6,635 bases of DNA from Archaeoglobus_B sp964471215 (GCA_964471215.1 CAYYFC010000054.1:1-6635); one strand, 5' to 3'; shown: positions 1-6,260, counted from the stretch's first letter. A program made the numbers and translations. Notes: generated by a model from the sequence alone, not told the origin.

Positions 1-46
1 GTTTGGTGGAGATTTTATCATGTATTTCTACGAATCTCCACCAAAC
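1..46. repeat. Perfect 14-bp inverted repeat (hairpin)
   Basis: GTTTGGTGGAGATT at 1-14 is exactly reverse-complemented at 33-46, with an 18-nt spacer; a U-G wobble (15/32) could extend the stem. It would form a stable hairpin on either strand. There is no T-run after it, so it is not a typical archaeal terminator. No second copy was seen in the window. The repeat starts at base 1 and may extend to the left. Confidence 0.75.
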
Positions 47-79
47 CTGAACCCCATCGATCCCCTCAGATAACGTCAC
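1..79 (-). CDS. Probable 5' end of an unrecognised gene, cut by the window edge
   Basis: Twenty-six codons are open from a GTG at 79 to the left edge, beginning VTLSEGIDGVQVWWRFVEIH. An AGGTG ribosome-binding-like sequence (83-87) lies 3 nt ahead, a short spacing; an in-frame GTG at 85 is the alternative start but has no such site. The gene would follow the radical SAM stop by about 22 nt and so be the fourth member of that operon. The minus strand is purine-rich here (about 58%), as coding strands are across this window, and 18 of 26 codons start with a purine. The opposite strand in the same codon register is also open (2-73), but its purine bias is poorer. A 14-bp inverted repeat covers codons 12-16 and 22-26. 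I do not recognise the family, and too little is visible to assign a function. Confidence 0.42.
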   Translation of the reverse strand, partial: MTLSEGIDGVQVWWRFVEIHDKISTK

Positions 80-101
80 TTCCACCTAATACGTGAGAAG
101 A

Positions 102-1739
102 TCAGATATCGAAGAAATCCTTCACATCATCGTAGGCATCTCCTAAGACATCTTTCAGATCTTCGACCGTCCTGTAAGGTCTATTAACTATAATTTTTCC
201 CGCCAACCCCTTTCCTATCCCTGGTATGGCCTCAAGCTGGTAAAGCTTTGCATCGTTCGGGTTAAGAATCGGAACTGCCGTTATCGATCTCATTCCGTAA
301 TCTACAACCCTTGCATCCAGAAAAACGTTCCTATCGTACTCTCCGACAACACCTACGAGAAGGGGATAGGTTGCGAGCTGCCTGGCAAAGGTTATTTTCC
401 CCTGCCTTATCTCGCACCTAAGATCCGTTAGCTTCCTTCCAACAGGAACTATCTTCTTGAGCATCTCCCTGTCTATTTTCCTCCTTACCCTTTCCTTAAA
501 CACCTTGAAGTACCTCTTGTGCCTAACGACATTCCTGTAACCTATCTCCTCCATGGGAGTTCCCCTGAAAACCTTCACCTGTCTTATGTTTATCCTCCTT
601 ACCAGAAGATCCCTTCTGATAAGCTCTTCGAGGAATTCGTAGTTCTTCTCAAAAGTCTCCTTCGTCTCACCCTTCAGACCTATGACGAAGTTTATCCCAG
701 GGAGGAAGTATGGAAGCCCGTTGTATCCGACGTATCTTCCGTACCTGTTGACGAGCTCTATTGCGAACATAACCTCATCTGGATTCGCGCACAGATCGTT
801 CTTCCTCACAACAACCTCGTCGGCACTTTCAAGACCCATTGCACCTATGTTTCCAGGTGTCTGATACTGAACTATCGTCTTTATTATCTCCTTGGATTCT
901 TCGGGATGCTCTGCAATCGTCTTAGGGTTCACGTTGTCGAGGTGAAGGGTTTTTATCCTTGGACACCTCCTCCATATCTCCCTGTGAAAGTTCTTCATGA
1001 AATCCGGATCCGGCTTCGGTACATCGTATCTGAAATCCGCCATGTAAGTGAAGAAATCTGTCTGGTTTCCCAGCCTGAAATATCTAACACCCTGACCGTA
1101 AAGAGCCTCTATCTCATCGAGTACAGCTTTAGGGCTCCTCATACTTGGAATTCCGTGTATCCTCTCTATGCAGAATGAGCACCTCCTCCAGTAGCATCCC
1201 CTGTACGTTTCTATCTCGCACACAACATAGGGATAATCGGGATGCATTTTAACTACTTCAGCGCCAAAAATTGCGAATCTGTTTATGAAATCCCTGCCAT
1301 CTTTAATTTTCACGCTGTATCCGAAGAGATTCGATAGGTATTCAAGGAGTTTTCTTTCGAAAGGAAAATTTATAACCTTATAATACCCTCTCAGGTATTC
1401 AAGATCTCTTTTATCGAGTTCAAGCGTCACAGGGCCTACCAGGATTTTTTCTGGCTTTAAATCCTTTATATCACCCTTCAGTTCATTCAGGGTGAGCGGA
1501 TTTCCTCCGAGATACTTCCCCGGAACGGCGATTCCCGATATTATCACGATAAGGTCGAAATCTTCAAGTTCTCTTCTGATAAGAGCATTTGCCCTGAACT
1601 CGTCTATTGTAACGTATTTCGCGTTTACCTTGAAGTATCTGAGCATTCCGTAAATGTATCTTGGATATGGGGATATATAGGGTGGCACTCCCAGGCACGA
1701 CGGCTCATCGACGTAACCGTCGAGTATTGCGACTTTCAT
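102..1739 (-). CDS. Radical SAM protein with C-terminal helix-hairpin-helix domain
   Basis: This is a 545-residue radical SAM enzyme, expected to bind a [4Fe-4S] cluster and cleave S-adenosylmethionine; the substrate is unknown. Residues 1-150 form a Rossmann-like N-terminal region resembling B12-binding domains of such enzymes, but I see no DxHxxG cobalamin motif. The cluster motif is RGCYWRRCSFC, with C182, C187 and C190, so the spacing is CX4CX2C instead of the usual CX3CX2C. Further radical SAM core marks are GLESADE (302-308) and GINFVIGLKGET (348-359). Residues 430-490 look like a small beta domain. Residues about 500-530 contain LEAIPGIGKGLAGKI, a helix-hairpin-helix typical of nucleic-acid-binding proteins. 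The ATG start fits the family-like beginning MKVAILDGYVDEP; it lies 22 nt after the phosphoesterase stop and has no evident Shine-Dalgarno sequence. A nucleic-acid substrate or partner is an inference from the C-terminal domain only. Confidence 0.93.
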   Translation of the reverse strand: MKVAILDGYVDEPSCLGVPPYISPYPRYIYGMLRYFKVNAKYVTIDEFRANALIRRELEDFDLIVIISGIAVPGKYLGGNPLTLNELKGDIKDLKPEKILVGPVTLELDKRDLEYLRGYYKVINFPFERKLLEYLSNLFGYSVKIKDGRDFINRFAIFGAEVVKMHPDYPYVVCEIETYRGCYWRRCSFCIERIHGIPSMRSPKAVLDEIEALYGQGVRYFRLGNQTDFFTYMADFRYDVPKPDPDFMKNFHREIWRRCPRIKTLHLDNVNPKTIAEHPEESKEIIKTIVQYQTPGNIGAMGLESADEVVVRKNDLCANPDEVMFAIELVNRYGRYVGYNGLPYFLPGINFVIGLKGETKETFEKNYEFLEELIRRDLLVRRINIRQVKVFRGTPMEEIGYRNVVRHKRYFKVFKERVRRKIDREMLKKIVPVGRKLTDLRCEIRQGKITFARQLATYPLLVGVVGEYDRNVFLDARVVDYGMRSITAVPILNPNDAKLYQLEAIPGIGKGLAGKIIVNRPYRTVEDLKDVLGDAYDDVKDFFDI

Positions 1740-1761
1740 ATCTGAATTGATTTGACGACTG

Positions 1762-2394
1762 TTAATAAGTTTTGGAACTGTTAAAGAATTGAAGATTCTT
1801 TATCTTTCCAAGGAGAACACCGTCAAGCGTTATAGCTTCCGCTTCCATGTAATTCCATCTCCTGAAGATGAATCCCGCGGGTTTGCATATGTTAACGGGT
1901 GTTGATGCGCACAGGTCGTTAAATGCCGGCATTACAATTACCTTCCTTCCGTCCCATTCACCTATCACCCATACCCTTTCCTTTACACCGTAATCCATTA
2001 GAACGGACGGATGAGCGTGGGCGAGTATAAGAACCTTTGAATTCAGCACTTCTTCATCAGGAATTAGATGTCCGTGAAAGAGTCCGAACTTACCTATCTT
2101 AATGCACCTCAAACCCTTCAGCTTTCCATCGTGATTCCCCCTTACAAGAGTCATGGGAACATTTACATCCTCTAAGATCCTCTCCACCCTCCTGCTTCTT
2201 CCTATGGAATGCTTGAGATCTCCGAGAACTATCAGTTCATCAGCATCAAACCTTTCCGCCATTTCGTTTACCTTTTTTATCAGCTCCTCATCGTAAAAAT
2301 CGACAAGTCCAAGATGAAGATCAGCGACTATTAAAATCCTCTTCCTTCCCCTTAAAAGAATTGAAGCCTCGTTGAAAACTATTTCAGCCCTCAT
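1762..2394 (-). CDS. Archaeal metallophosphoesterase, COG1407/TIGR00024 (SbcD-related) type
   Basis: This 210-residue protein is a calcineurin-like metallophosphoesterase that should bind two metal ions and hydrolyse a phosphoester; the natural substrate is not known. The metal-site motifs appear in order: DLHLG (D25, H27), GDLKH (D59), GNHD (N87, H88), FHGH (H107, H109) and AHAHP (H126, H128). The last replaces the commoner GHxH, with a change only at the small residue. The tail MPAFNDLCASTPVN is typical of the archaeal COG1407 group. The length fits a stand-alone catalytic domain; no nuclease accessory domain, signal peptide or membrane segment is seen. The ATG lies 11 nt inside the end of the DUF373 gene and has no good Shine-Dalgarno sequence at normal spacing, so translation is probably coupled to the gene before it. 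The radical SAM gene follows 22 nt later in the same operon. Confidence 0.92.
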   Translation of the reverse strand: MRAEIVFNEASILLRGRKRILIVADLHLGLVDFYDEELIKKVNEMAERFDADELIVLGDLKHSIGRSRRVERILEDVNVPMTLVRGNHDGKLKGLRCIKIGKFGLFHGHLIPDEEVLNSKVLILAHAHPSVLMDYGVKERVWVIGEWDGRKVIVMPAFNDLCASTPVNICKPAGFIFRRWNYMEAEAITLDGVLLGKIKNLQFFNSSKTY

Positions 2395-3439
2395 ACCTTA
2401 TCTTAAGGGGCACAACACCCAGTACGGCTATGAATATCGATGCAAGTATCGACGCTATCAGACTCTGTATTTCAGGACTTGTCTCCTCGCTCATCGATAT
2501 TATAAACCTGCTCGATCCCCAGAGAACGAATCCCGTTGATATTATGAGAAGCATCATCGATATGTACTTCCTGAAGTCCTTCTTCTCTATTATGTGATCG
2601 AATATCTTACCTATGGCTATGAAAACACCCGATGATACTATCCACCATATCGATCCGTATATGAAGGAGGTTATGAGAACGACAAGGCTCGACTGGGCCT
2701 TTATCCAGACGTAGTACGATCCCTGGACTATTCCTATTATGAAAAGGAGAAGAGCTATGACGTATGTTATGAACGAAAGCCTTCCCTCCATAAGCGATCT
2801 CTTTATGGTTGAGAAGTAGCTCTCAACAGATTCCTCGAATCCATAGGCCTTTATTATGAAGTAAAGGCCGAGTATGAGTGCTATGGCACCTACACCCAGT
2901 TCAGGTGTTTGTAACAGGAGGGATATCGAGTATACGAGGAGTATTATTCCTATGGGTGCAAGGGTAGACTTTGCTATCTTCGGATCCTCGAACATCTTCT
3001 TTATCAGATAATAAGTGCTCTCTATTGTCTTGCTCTGCTTAACGACAACCCTTATTACTCCGTCTATATCGAATCTGGACGATATAAGCGGGATGACGTA
3101 TTCATCCTCAGAACCGTCCGTCACGACAACTACTTTTTCAGCCTTAAGCTCGTTCTTTATTAAATCCAGCTGTTTAGATATCTTCTCATCCGATATCATC
3201 CCAACTCTCTCATCACCGCATATCGTAACTATTTCGACATTTTCACCCTTTTTCCTCAGCTCATCGTAAATCTTTATTGCGCTGAATATTGTGTTCAGGT
3301 CGGAATCCTCGGGATCTGCCTCGGCAAGTTTTATAGCCGATTTAAGGTTTTTATCCCTTCCTATTACAGGAGATGATATCCCAGCTTTCCTACCGAGATC
3401 GTCGTCTCTATCTATCACGAGCACTATCTTGTCAACCAC
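2384..3439 (-). CDS. DUF373 family predicted membrane protein
   Basis: This 351-residue protein belongs to the archaeal DUF373 family (Pfam PF04123), which has no assigned function. The N-terminal soluble part (1-155) carries the family's acidic motifs: DRDDDLGRKAG (10-20), ADPEDSDLN (41-49), CGDERVG (74-80) and TDGSEDE (107-113). The pattern looks like a Rossmann-type fold that could bind a metal or nucleotide, which is inference. The C-terminal half holds about six hydrophobic segments, near residues 160-177, 182-198, 222-240, 250-277, 293-314 and 325-344, so it is an integral membrane protein. The start is GTG. A TATA-like box centred about 23 nt upstream and the absence of a Shine-Dalgarno sequence suggest a leaderless mRNA. 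It is the promoter-proximal gene of the operon and overlaps the phosphoesterase gene by 11 nt. Confidence 0.92.
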   Translation of the reverse strand: MVDKIVLVIDRDDDLGRKAGISSPVIGRDKNLKSAIKLAEADPEDSDLNTIFSAIKIYDELRKKGENVEIVTICGDERVGMISDEKISKQLDLIKNELKAEKVVVVTDGSEDEYVIPLISSRFDIDGVIRVVVKQSKTIESTYYLIKKMFEDPKIAKSTLAPIGIILLVYSISLLLQTPELGVGAIALILGLYFIIKAYGFEESVESYFSTIKRSLMEGRLSFITYVIALLLFIIGIVQGSYYVWIKAQSSLVVLITSFIYGSIWWIVSSGVFIAIGKIFDHIIEKKDFRKYISMMLLIISTGFVLWGSSRFIISMSEETSPEIQSLIASILASIFIAVLGVVPLKIRYEG

Positions 3440-3441
3440 AA

Positions 3442-3468
3442 TTTAACTCTGTTAAAAAATATATTAAC
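3442..3468. repeat. TTAAC/GTTAA repeat cluster, possible operator
   Basis: TTTAAC (3442-3447) and GTTAAA (3451-3456) form a 6-bp inverted repeat with a TCT spacer, and a third ATTAAC (3463-3468) follows. The cluster overlaps the TATA box and likely start point of the DUF373 operon and lies just upstream of the pyrB promoter. AT-rich DNA produces such patterns by chance, so a binding site is only a possibility. Confidence 0.3.
3458..3465 (-). promoter_or_regulatory. TATA box for the DUF373-phosphoesterase-radical SAM operon
   Basis: AATATATT is centred about 23 nt ahead of the GTG start at 3439, so transcription should begin at or within a few bases of that codon, giving a leaderless message. 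No other minus-strand promoter is evident inside the operon, where gaps are 22 nt or less. Confidence 0.55.
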
Positions 3469-3483
3469 GTTATCGCAGAAATC

Positions 3484-3491
3484 ATTATAAC
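3484..3491 (+). promoter_or_regulatory. TATA box of pyrBI
   Basis: ATTATAAC is centred about 25 nt ahead of the pyrB ATG, with purine-rich GCAGAAA upstream as a possible BRE. The spacing puts transcription initiation at the ATG itself. The bases before the ATG are nearly all A/T with no Shine-Dalgarno sequence, which agrees with a leaderless message. Confidence 0.6.
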
Positions 3492-3512
3492 TTTTTTACA
3501 TATTTTTTTATA

Positions 3513-4415
3513 ATGGGAAGATTCAGACATCTCATATCGATAGACGATCTGAGTAAAGACGATATAATCTACATACTGGACAGGGCTGAGGAGTTTGAGG
3601 ATATAGCGTTTGGAAAGAAGAAGTCAAATATCCTCGAAGGAAAAATCCTCGCAAATCTCTTCTTCGAACCTTCAACTAGAACAAGGATGAGCTTTGAAAC
3701 TGCGATGAAGAGGCTTGGAGGTGATGTCATAAACATGACAGCACAGGAGGCCTCCAGCATCGCCAAGGGGGAAACTCTTGCAGACACGGTCAGGGTAATA
3801 AGCAAGTACGTGGACGTTATAGTCATAAGACATCCCCTTGAAGGTTCTGCAAGATTTGTCGCAGAGCATTCAGATGTACCCGTTATAAACGCTGGAGATG
3901 GTGCAGGTCAGCATCCAACGCAGACGCTTCTCGATCTATACACTATAAGAAAGGAATCTAGGCTTGAGGGATTGAAAATAGCTTTAATGGGAGATCTGAA
4001 GTATTCGAGGACAGTTCATTCACTGATAAAGGCCCTGACGCTTTTCAACGCCAAGATATACCTTATAAGTCCCGAAAGTTTAAGGCTTCCGGACGAGTTC
4101 CTCGAGGATCTGAAGGGAGATATAGAAACTGCAAATCTAAACGATGTAATAGGTGATATAGACGTTCTCTACGTTACAAGGATTCAGAAGGAGAGGTTTC
4201 CAGATGAAGAGGAGTACAAGAAGGTTGCCGGAAGCTACAAGATAACTGCCGATATACTGAAGAATGCTAAGGAGGATCTGATAGTAATGCACCCACTTCC
4301 CAGAGTTGACGAGATAGACGTAAGCGTTGACAGGACGAAGCACGCAAAGTACTTCGAGCAGGCGTTTTACGGTGTTCCCGTGAGAATGGCAATACTCTGC
4401 GAGGTGTTGTTATGA
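3513..4415 (+). CDS. pyrB: Aspartate carbamoyltransferase, catalytic chain
   Basis: PyrB joins carbamoyl phosphate and L-aspartate to give N-carbamoyl-L-aspartate, the first committed step of pyrimidine synthesis, in the cytoplasm. The 300 residues match the usual length (E. coli 310). The carbamoyl-phosphate site is FEPSTRTRMSFE (S54, T55, R56, T57, R58), with the loop residues S81 and K85 in SSIAKGETLADT, then RHPLEGSAR (106-114) and HPTQTLLDLYT (134-144). The aspartate domain has GDLKYSRTVHS (R166), TRIQKERF (R223, Q225) and MHPLPRVDEI (259-268). These are the marks of aspartate rather than ornithine carbamoyltransferase. All catalytic residues I can align by eye are present. The gene appears leaderless and overlaps pyrI by 4 nt (ATGA), so the two chains are made from one message. 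By family knowledge the holoenzyme is a complex of catalytic trimers and regulatory dimers. Confidence 0.98.
   Translation: MGRFRHLISIDDLSKDDIIYILDRAEEFEDIAFGKKKSNILEGKILANLFFEPSTRTRMSFETAMKRLGGDVINMTAQEASSIAKGETLADTVRVISKYVDVIVIRHPLEGSARFVAEHSDVPVINAGDGAGQHPTQTLLDLYTIRKESRLEGLKIALMGDLKYSRTVHSLIKALTLFNAKIYLISPESLRLPDEFLEDLKGDIETANLNDVIGDIDVLYVTRIQKERFPDEEEYKKVAGSYKITADILKNAKEDLIVMHPLPRVDEIDVSVDRTKHAKYFEQAFYGVPVRMAILCEVLL
4401..4406 (+). promoter_or_regulatory. Ribosome binding site of pyrI
   Basis: GAGGTG inside the last pyrB codons lies 5 nt ahead of the pyrI ATG and matches the archaeal anti-Shine-Dalgarno core. It fixes the pyrI start and shows that the second gene uses a leadered mechanism, whereas pyrB appears leaderless. 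Confidence 0.8.
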
Positions 4416-4873
4416 AGAGGGAACTTGTCATAAGCAAGATAAGAGAGGGGACCGTGATAGATCACATAAGCGCAGGAAAGGCACTTCTAGTACTGAGAAT
4501 ACTCGGGATAGGGGCTGGAAGCAAGGAAAGGGTTTCAATGGTTATGAACGTTCCAAGCAAGAAGATAGGTAAAAAGGACATAGTTAAGGTTGAGGGGAAG
4601 TTCATAAATAAAGATGAGCTTAACAAAATAGCCCTTATTGCCCCGAACGCAACCATAAACCTAATAAAGGATTATGAAATAAAGAAGAAGTTCAAGGTAA
4701 AGCCTCCTGAAATAATAGAGGGAATTCTCACATGTCCGAACAGGAACTGCATATCAAACAGCAATGAACCGATAAAGCCCAGATTTCACATTTTTATAGA
4801 GGGTAACAGGGTTATAGCCAGGTGTTACTACTGCGGAAAGAAGATAAAGGATGTAGATAAGTTCATAGTCTAG
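4412..4873 (+). CDS. pyrI: Aspartate carbamoyltransferase, regulatory chain
   Basis: PyrI is the non-catalytic chain that binds nucleotide effectors (CTP, ATP and UTP in known enzymes) and links catalytic trimers. The 153 residues are the standard length. The N-terminal allosteric domain includes GTVIDHISAGKA (13-24), with the conserved D17 and H18, and the KIGKKDIVKVEGKF segment (51-64). The C-terminal zinc domain has four cysteines, C108 and C113 (CPNRNC) and C138 and C141 (CYYC), the CX4C...CX2C arrangement that holds the structural zinc and contacts PyrB. The start is set by a GAGGTG site, and the ATGA overlap with pyrB implies coupled expression. The TAG stop lies within a CTAG that also supplies the stop of the convergent CBS gene. 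No residue loss is seen, so allosteric control is expected to work, but which nucleotides act here cannot be read from the sequence. Confidence 0.98.
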   Translation: MKRELVISKIREGTVIDHISAGKALLVLRILGIGAGSKERVSMVMNVPSKKIGKKDIVKVEGKFINKDELNKIALIAPNATINLIKDYEIKKKFKVKPPEIIEGILTCPNRNCISNSNEPIKPRFHIFIEGNRVIARCYYCGKKIKDVDKFIV

Positions 4874-6021
4874 AATTCTGGAAATATCTCCTCGTAAAAT
4901 CTCCTCAGGGCCCTCCTGTTCCTTATTATATCTTTACTCTCCAGTACTCTCCTCTCAAGCTTCTTAAGTGCAGAATGGAGGGCAAATTCAGCCCCCCATC
5001 CCTCACTTACGACCGTGAAAACACCCTTATCGCTCGTAAGCTTTATCCTTACGTTTATAAGTGGAAAACCCTTGTAAAGACCCTTGTACCTTTTGAAGTA
5101 TACGAAGAGAACAGCATCTCCAAAGTACTCTCTGAATTTTTCCATGAATTTCCTCAGATCCTCGTTTATCCTCTTCTTCTCGAAATCGTCCAGAACAACA
5201 TCCCTGAACATCGCCTGAATATCGAACTTAGTCCTTACCCTAGTTCTTATGAAGCACTCGAGTATGTCCTTCTTTATAAGTATTCCCTCCGGAAAACCCC
5301 TTTTCGTAACCACGACGCTTGAGATTTCGTTCTCTAGCATTTTGTCTATTACATCTGGGATTCTGTCATCGGGATCAGCCGTTATCAGTGGCTGGCTCAT
5401 TATACTCCTAACGCTTATCGACAGAGACCTGTCCTTTTCCCCTACAAGATCTCCAAGTCTCTCCCTCCTTCTTGGGGCAAAGATCCTCTCTATCACATCC
5501 TTTCCCGTGAGAATTCCGACAGCTCTGAATCTTCTATTGATCACGACGACTCTGTCAACTCCGTTTGACCTCATAACTGCAAGAGCCTTTGCCGCAGTGT
5601 CTTCGTCAAAAACAGTTACAACGTCGGGATTCATAACATCTCTCACCCTCAAATCCCTCAGATCATGCTTTATGACCTTCAAAAAATCCTCTATTCTTAT
5701 CACTCCGAATTTCTTGTTTAACCTGATTACGACGAATGGAGTCGAATCTTCTATGAACCTTCTAGCTACTGTTTCTTCTGAGAGCTCATGTACACGTATC
5801 ACACCCGTTCTTATGGCGAAGTTCTTAACCTTTGTTTCGGGATTTGAAATAACGCTCCCCCTTATCAGGTCCCTCTCCCTAACAACCCCGACAACTTCAT
5901 CTCCTTCCCTCACTATCACCGCTCCTCCAGACTTCTTAAGAACAGAAATGACTCTGGAAATCGTTTCATCAGCGCTGACAGCCCCGTATTCCTCTTTCAC
6001 GAGCTCTCCGAGTTCGGGCAT
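4870..6021 (-). CDS. Four-CBS-domain protein with C-terminal HPF/RaiA-like domain
   Basis: From the ATG at 6021 the product is 383 residues (numbering here counts from an in-frame TTG at 6030, giving 386). Four CBS motifs lie near residues 10-60, 66-121, 128-184 and 205-262; the third and fourth are clearest (VRDVMNPDVVTVFDEDT and VRSIMSQPLITADPDD). Paired CBS domains usually bind adenosyl ligands such as AMP or ATP. Residues 266-366 follow the beta-alpha-beta-beta-beta-alpha order of ribosome hibernation factors: FDIQAMF strand, long helix, LFVYFKRYKG, LINVRIKLTSDKG, VFTVVSEGWG and a final helix with ALKKLERRVLESK. A role in ligand-controlled ribosome inactivation is therefore likely but inferred. 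A TATA box 26 nt from the ATG at 6021 indicates a leaderless message starting there, so the TTG start is unlikely. The gene converges on pyrI, with the two stops sharing 4 bases. Confidence 0.92.
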   Translation of the reverse strand: MPELGELVKEEYGAVSADETISRVISVLKKSGGAVIVREGDEVVGVVRERDLIRGSVISNPETKVKNFAIRTGVIRVHELSEETVARRFIEDSTPFVVIRLNKKFGVIRIEDFLKVIKHDLRDLRVRDVMNPDVVTVFDEDTAAKALAVMRSNGVDRVVVINRRFRAVGILTGKDVIERIFAPRRRERLGDLVGEKDRSLSISVRSIMSQPLITADPDDRIPDVIDKMLENEISSVVVTKRGFPEGILIKKDILECFIRTRVRTKFDIQAMFRDVVLDDFEKKRINEDLRKFMEKFREYFGDAVLFVYFKRYKGLYKGFPLINVRIKLTSDKGVFTVVSEGWGAEFALHSALKKLERRVLESKDIIRNRRALRRFYEEIFPEF

Positions 6022-6042
6022 AAATCCCAATTCTTATTCATC

Positions 6043-6056
6043 TATTTATACTTTTT
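6043..6056 (-). promoter_or_regulatory. BRE/TATA promoter of the CBS-domain gene
   Basis: On the minus strand AAAAAG (BRE-like) is followed closely by TATAAATA (6043-6050). The centre of the box is about 26 nt from the ATG at 6021, so the transcript should begin at that ATG. This decides the start codon in favour of ATG 6021 over TTG 6030, which would lie upstream of the transcript. Confidence 0.65.
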
Positions 6057-6175
6057 GATGAAATTAAATTCTTCATATGAATCTCAGAGTTTGTACAGGT
6101 GTTATTTGTCTTTTTATTTCAAATACGAGTATATTCATTCCGAGGTAATTTAAACCCATGATTCGGTTCTTAACT

Positions 6176-6187
6176 CCCGAACTCGGG
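6176..6187. repeat. Short GC-rich inverted repeat upstream of the histone promoter
   Basis: CCCGA-AC-TCGGG is a 5-bp inverted repeat with a 2-bp centre, about 30 bp upstream of the histone TATA box. It stands out as a GC-rich island in an AT-rich spacer. It could be a regulator site for the histone gene; the short length means chance is possible. Confidence 0.3.
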
Positions 6188-6208
6188 GAAAAAAAGCAAC
6201 CCACATAA

Positions 6209-6225
6209 CCTAAAAATTTATATAA
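6209..6225 (+). promoter_or_regulatory. BRE/TATA promoter of the histone gene
   Basis: CCTAAAAA followed by TTTATATAA (6217-6225) is a near-ideal archaeal promoter. Transcription should start around 6245-6250, leaving a leader of roughly 15-20 nt that carries the ribosome binding site. The quality of the match suggests strong expression, as expected for an abundant chromatin protein. Confidence 0.75.
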
Positions 6226-6252
6226 GAGTTGTGTAAGAAATTAAGGGAGTTA

Positions 6253-6260
6253 GAGGGGTG
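6253..6260 (+). promoter_or_regulatory. Ribosome binding site of the histone gene
   Basis: GAGGGGTG ends 5 nt before the ATG at 6266 and pairs imperfectly but well with the archaeal anti-Shine-Dalgarno sequence. It supports this ATG and shows the histone mRNA is leadered, unlike the divergent CBS gene. Confidence 0.65.

Noticed and set aside
2..73. Plus-strand open frame ending in NPIDPLR and a stop, possible end of a convergent gene
   Set aside because: Not excluded, but less likely than the minus-strand frame: the plus strand is only about 42% purine and 11 of 23 codons start with a purine, against 18 of 26 for the minus frame, which also has a ribosome-binding-like site.
519..1178. 219-codon open frame on the plus strand opposite the radical SAM gene
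   Set aside because: It is an antisense shadow: the protein is low in plausible domain features, the plus strand is pyrimidine-rich here, and the minus strand encodes clear radical SAM motifs.
1290..1739. Cobalamin-binding N-terminal domain in the radical SAM protein
   Set aside because: The Rossmann-like region is suggestive, but no DxHxxG motif or clear equivalent is present, so B12 dependence is not claimed.
6022..6030. TTG at 6030 as start of the CBS gene
   Set aside because: The TATA box at 6043-6050 predicts transcription starting at about 6020-6022, so the TTG would lie upstream of the message; ATG at 6021 fits a leaderless start.
5249..6058. 269-codon open frame on the plus strand opposite the CBS gene
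   Set aside because: The product is dominated by S, T, L and I with no recognisable domain, as expected for the antisense of a purine-rich gene; the minus strand has four CBS motifs.
6056..6061. TGATGA resembling a C box of a C/D guide RNA
   Set aside because: No CTGA D box follows at a suitable distance on the plus strand, and no C box pairs with the CTGA seen on the minus strand.
6058..6153. Small 31-codon open frame starting ATG AAA TTA in the intergenic region
   Set aside because: It has no ribosome binding site, poor purine bias and unusual composition, and its ATG lies just upstream of the divergent CBS promoter; nothing supports translation.
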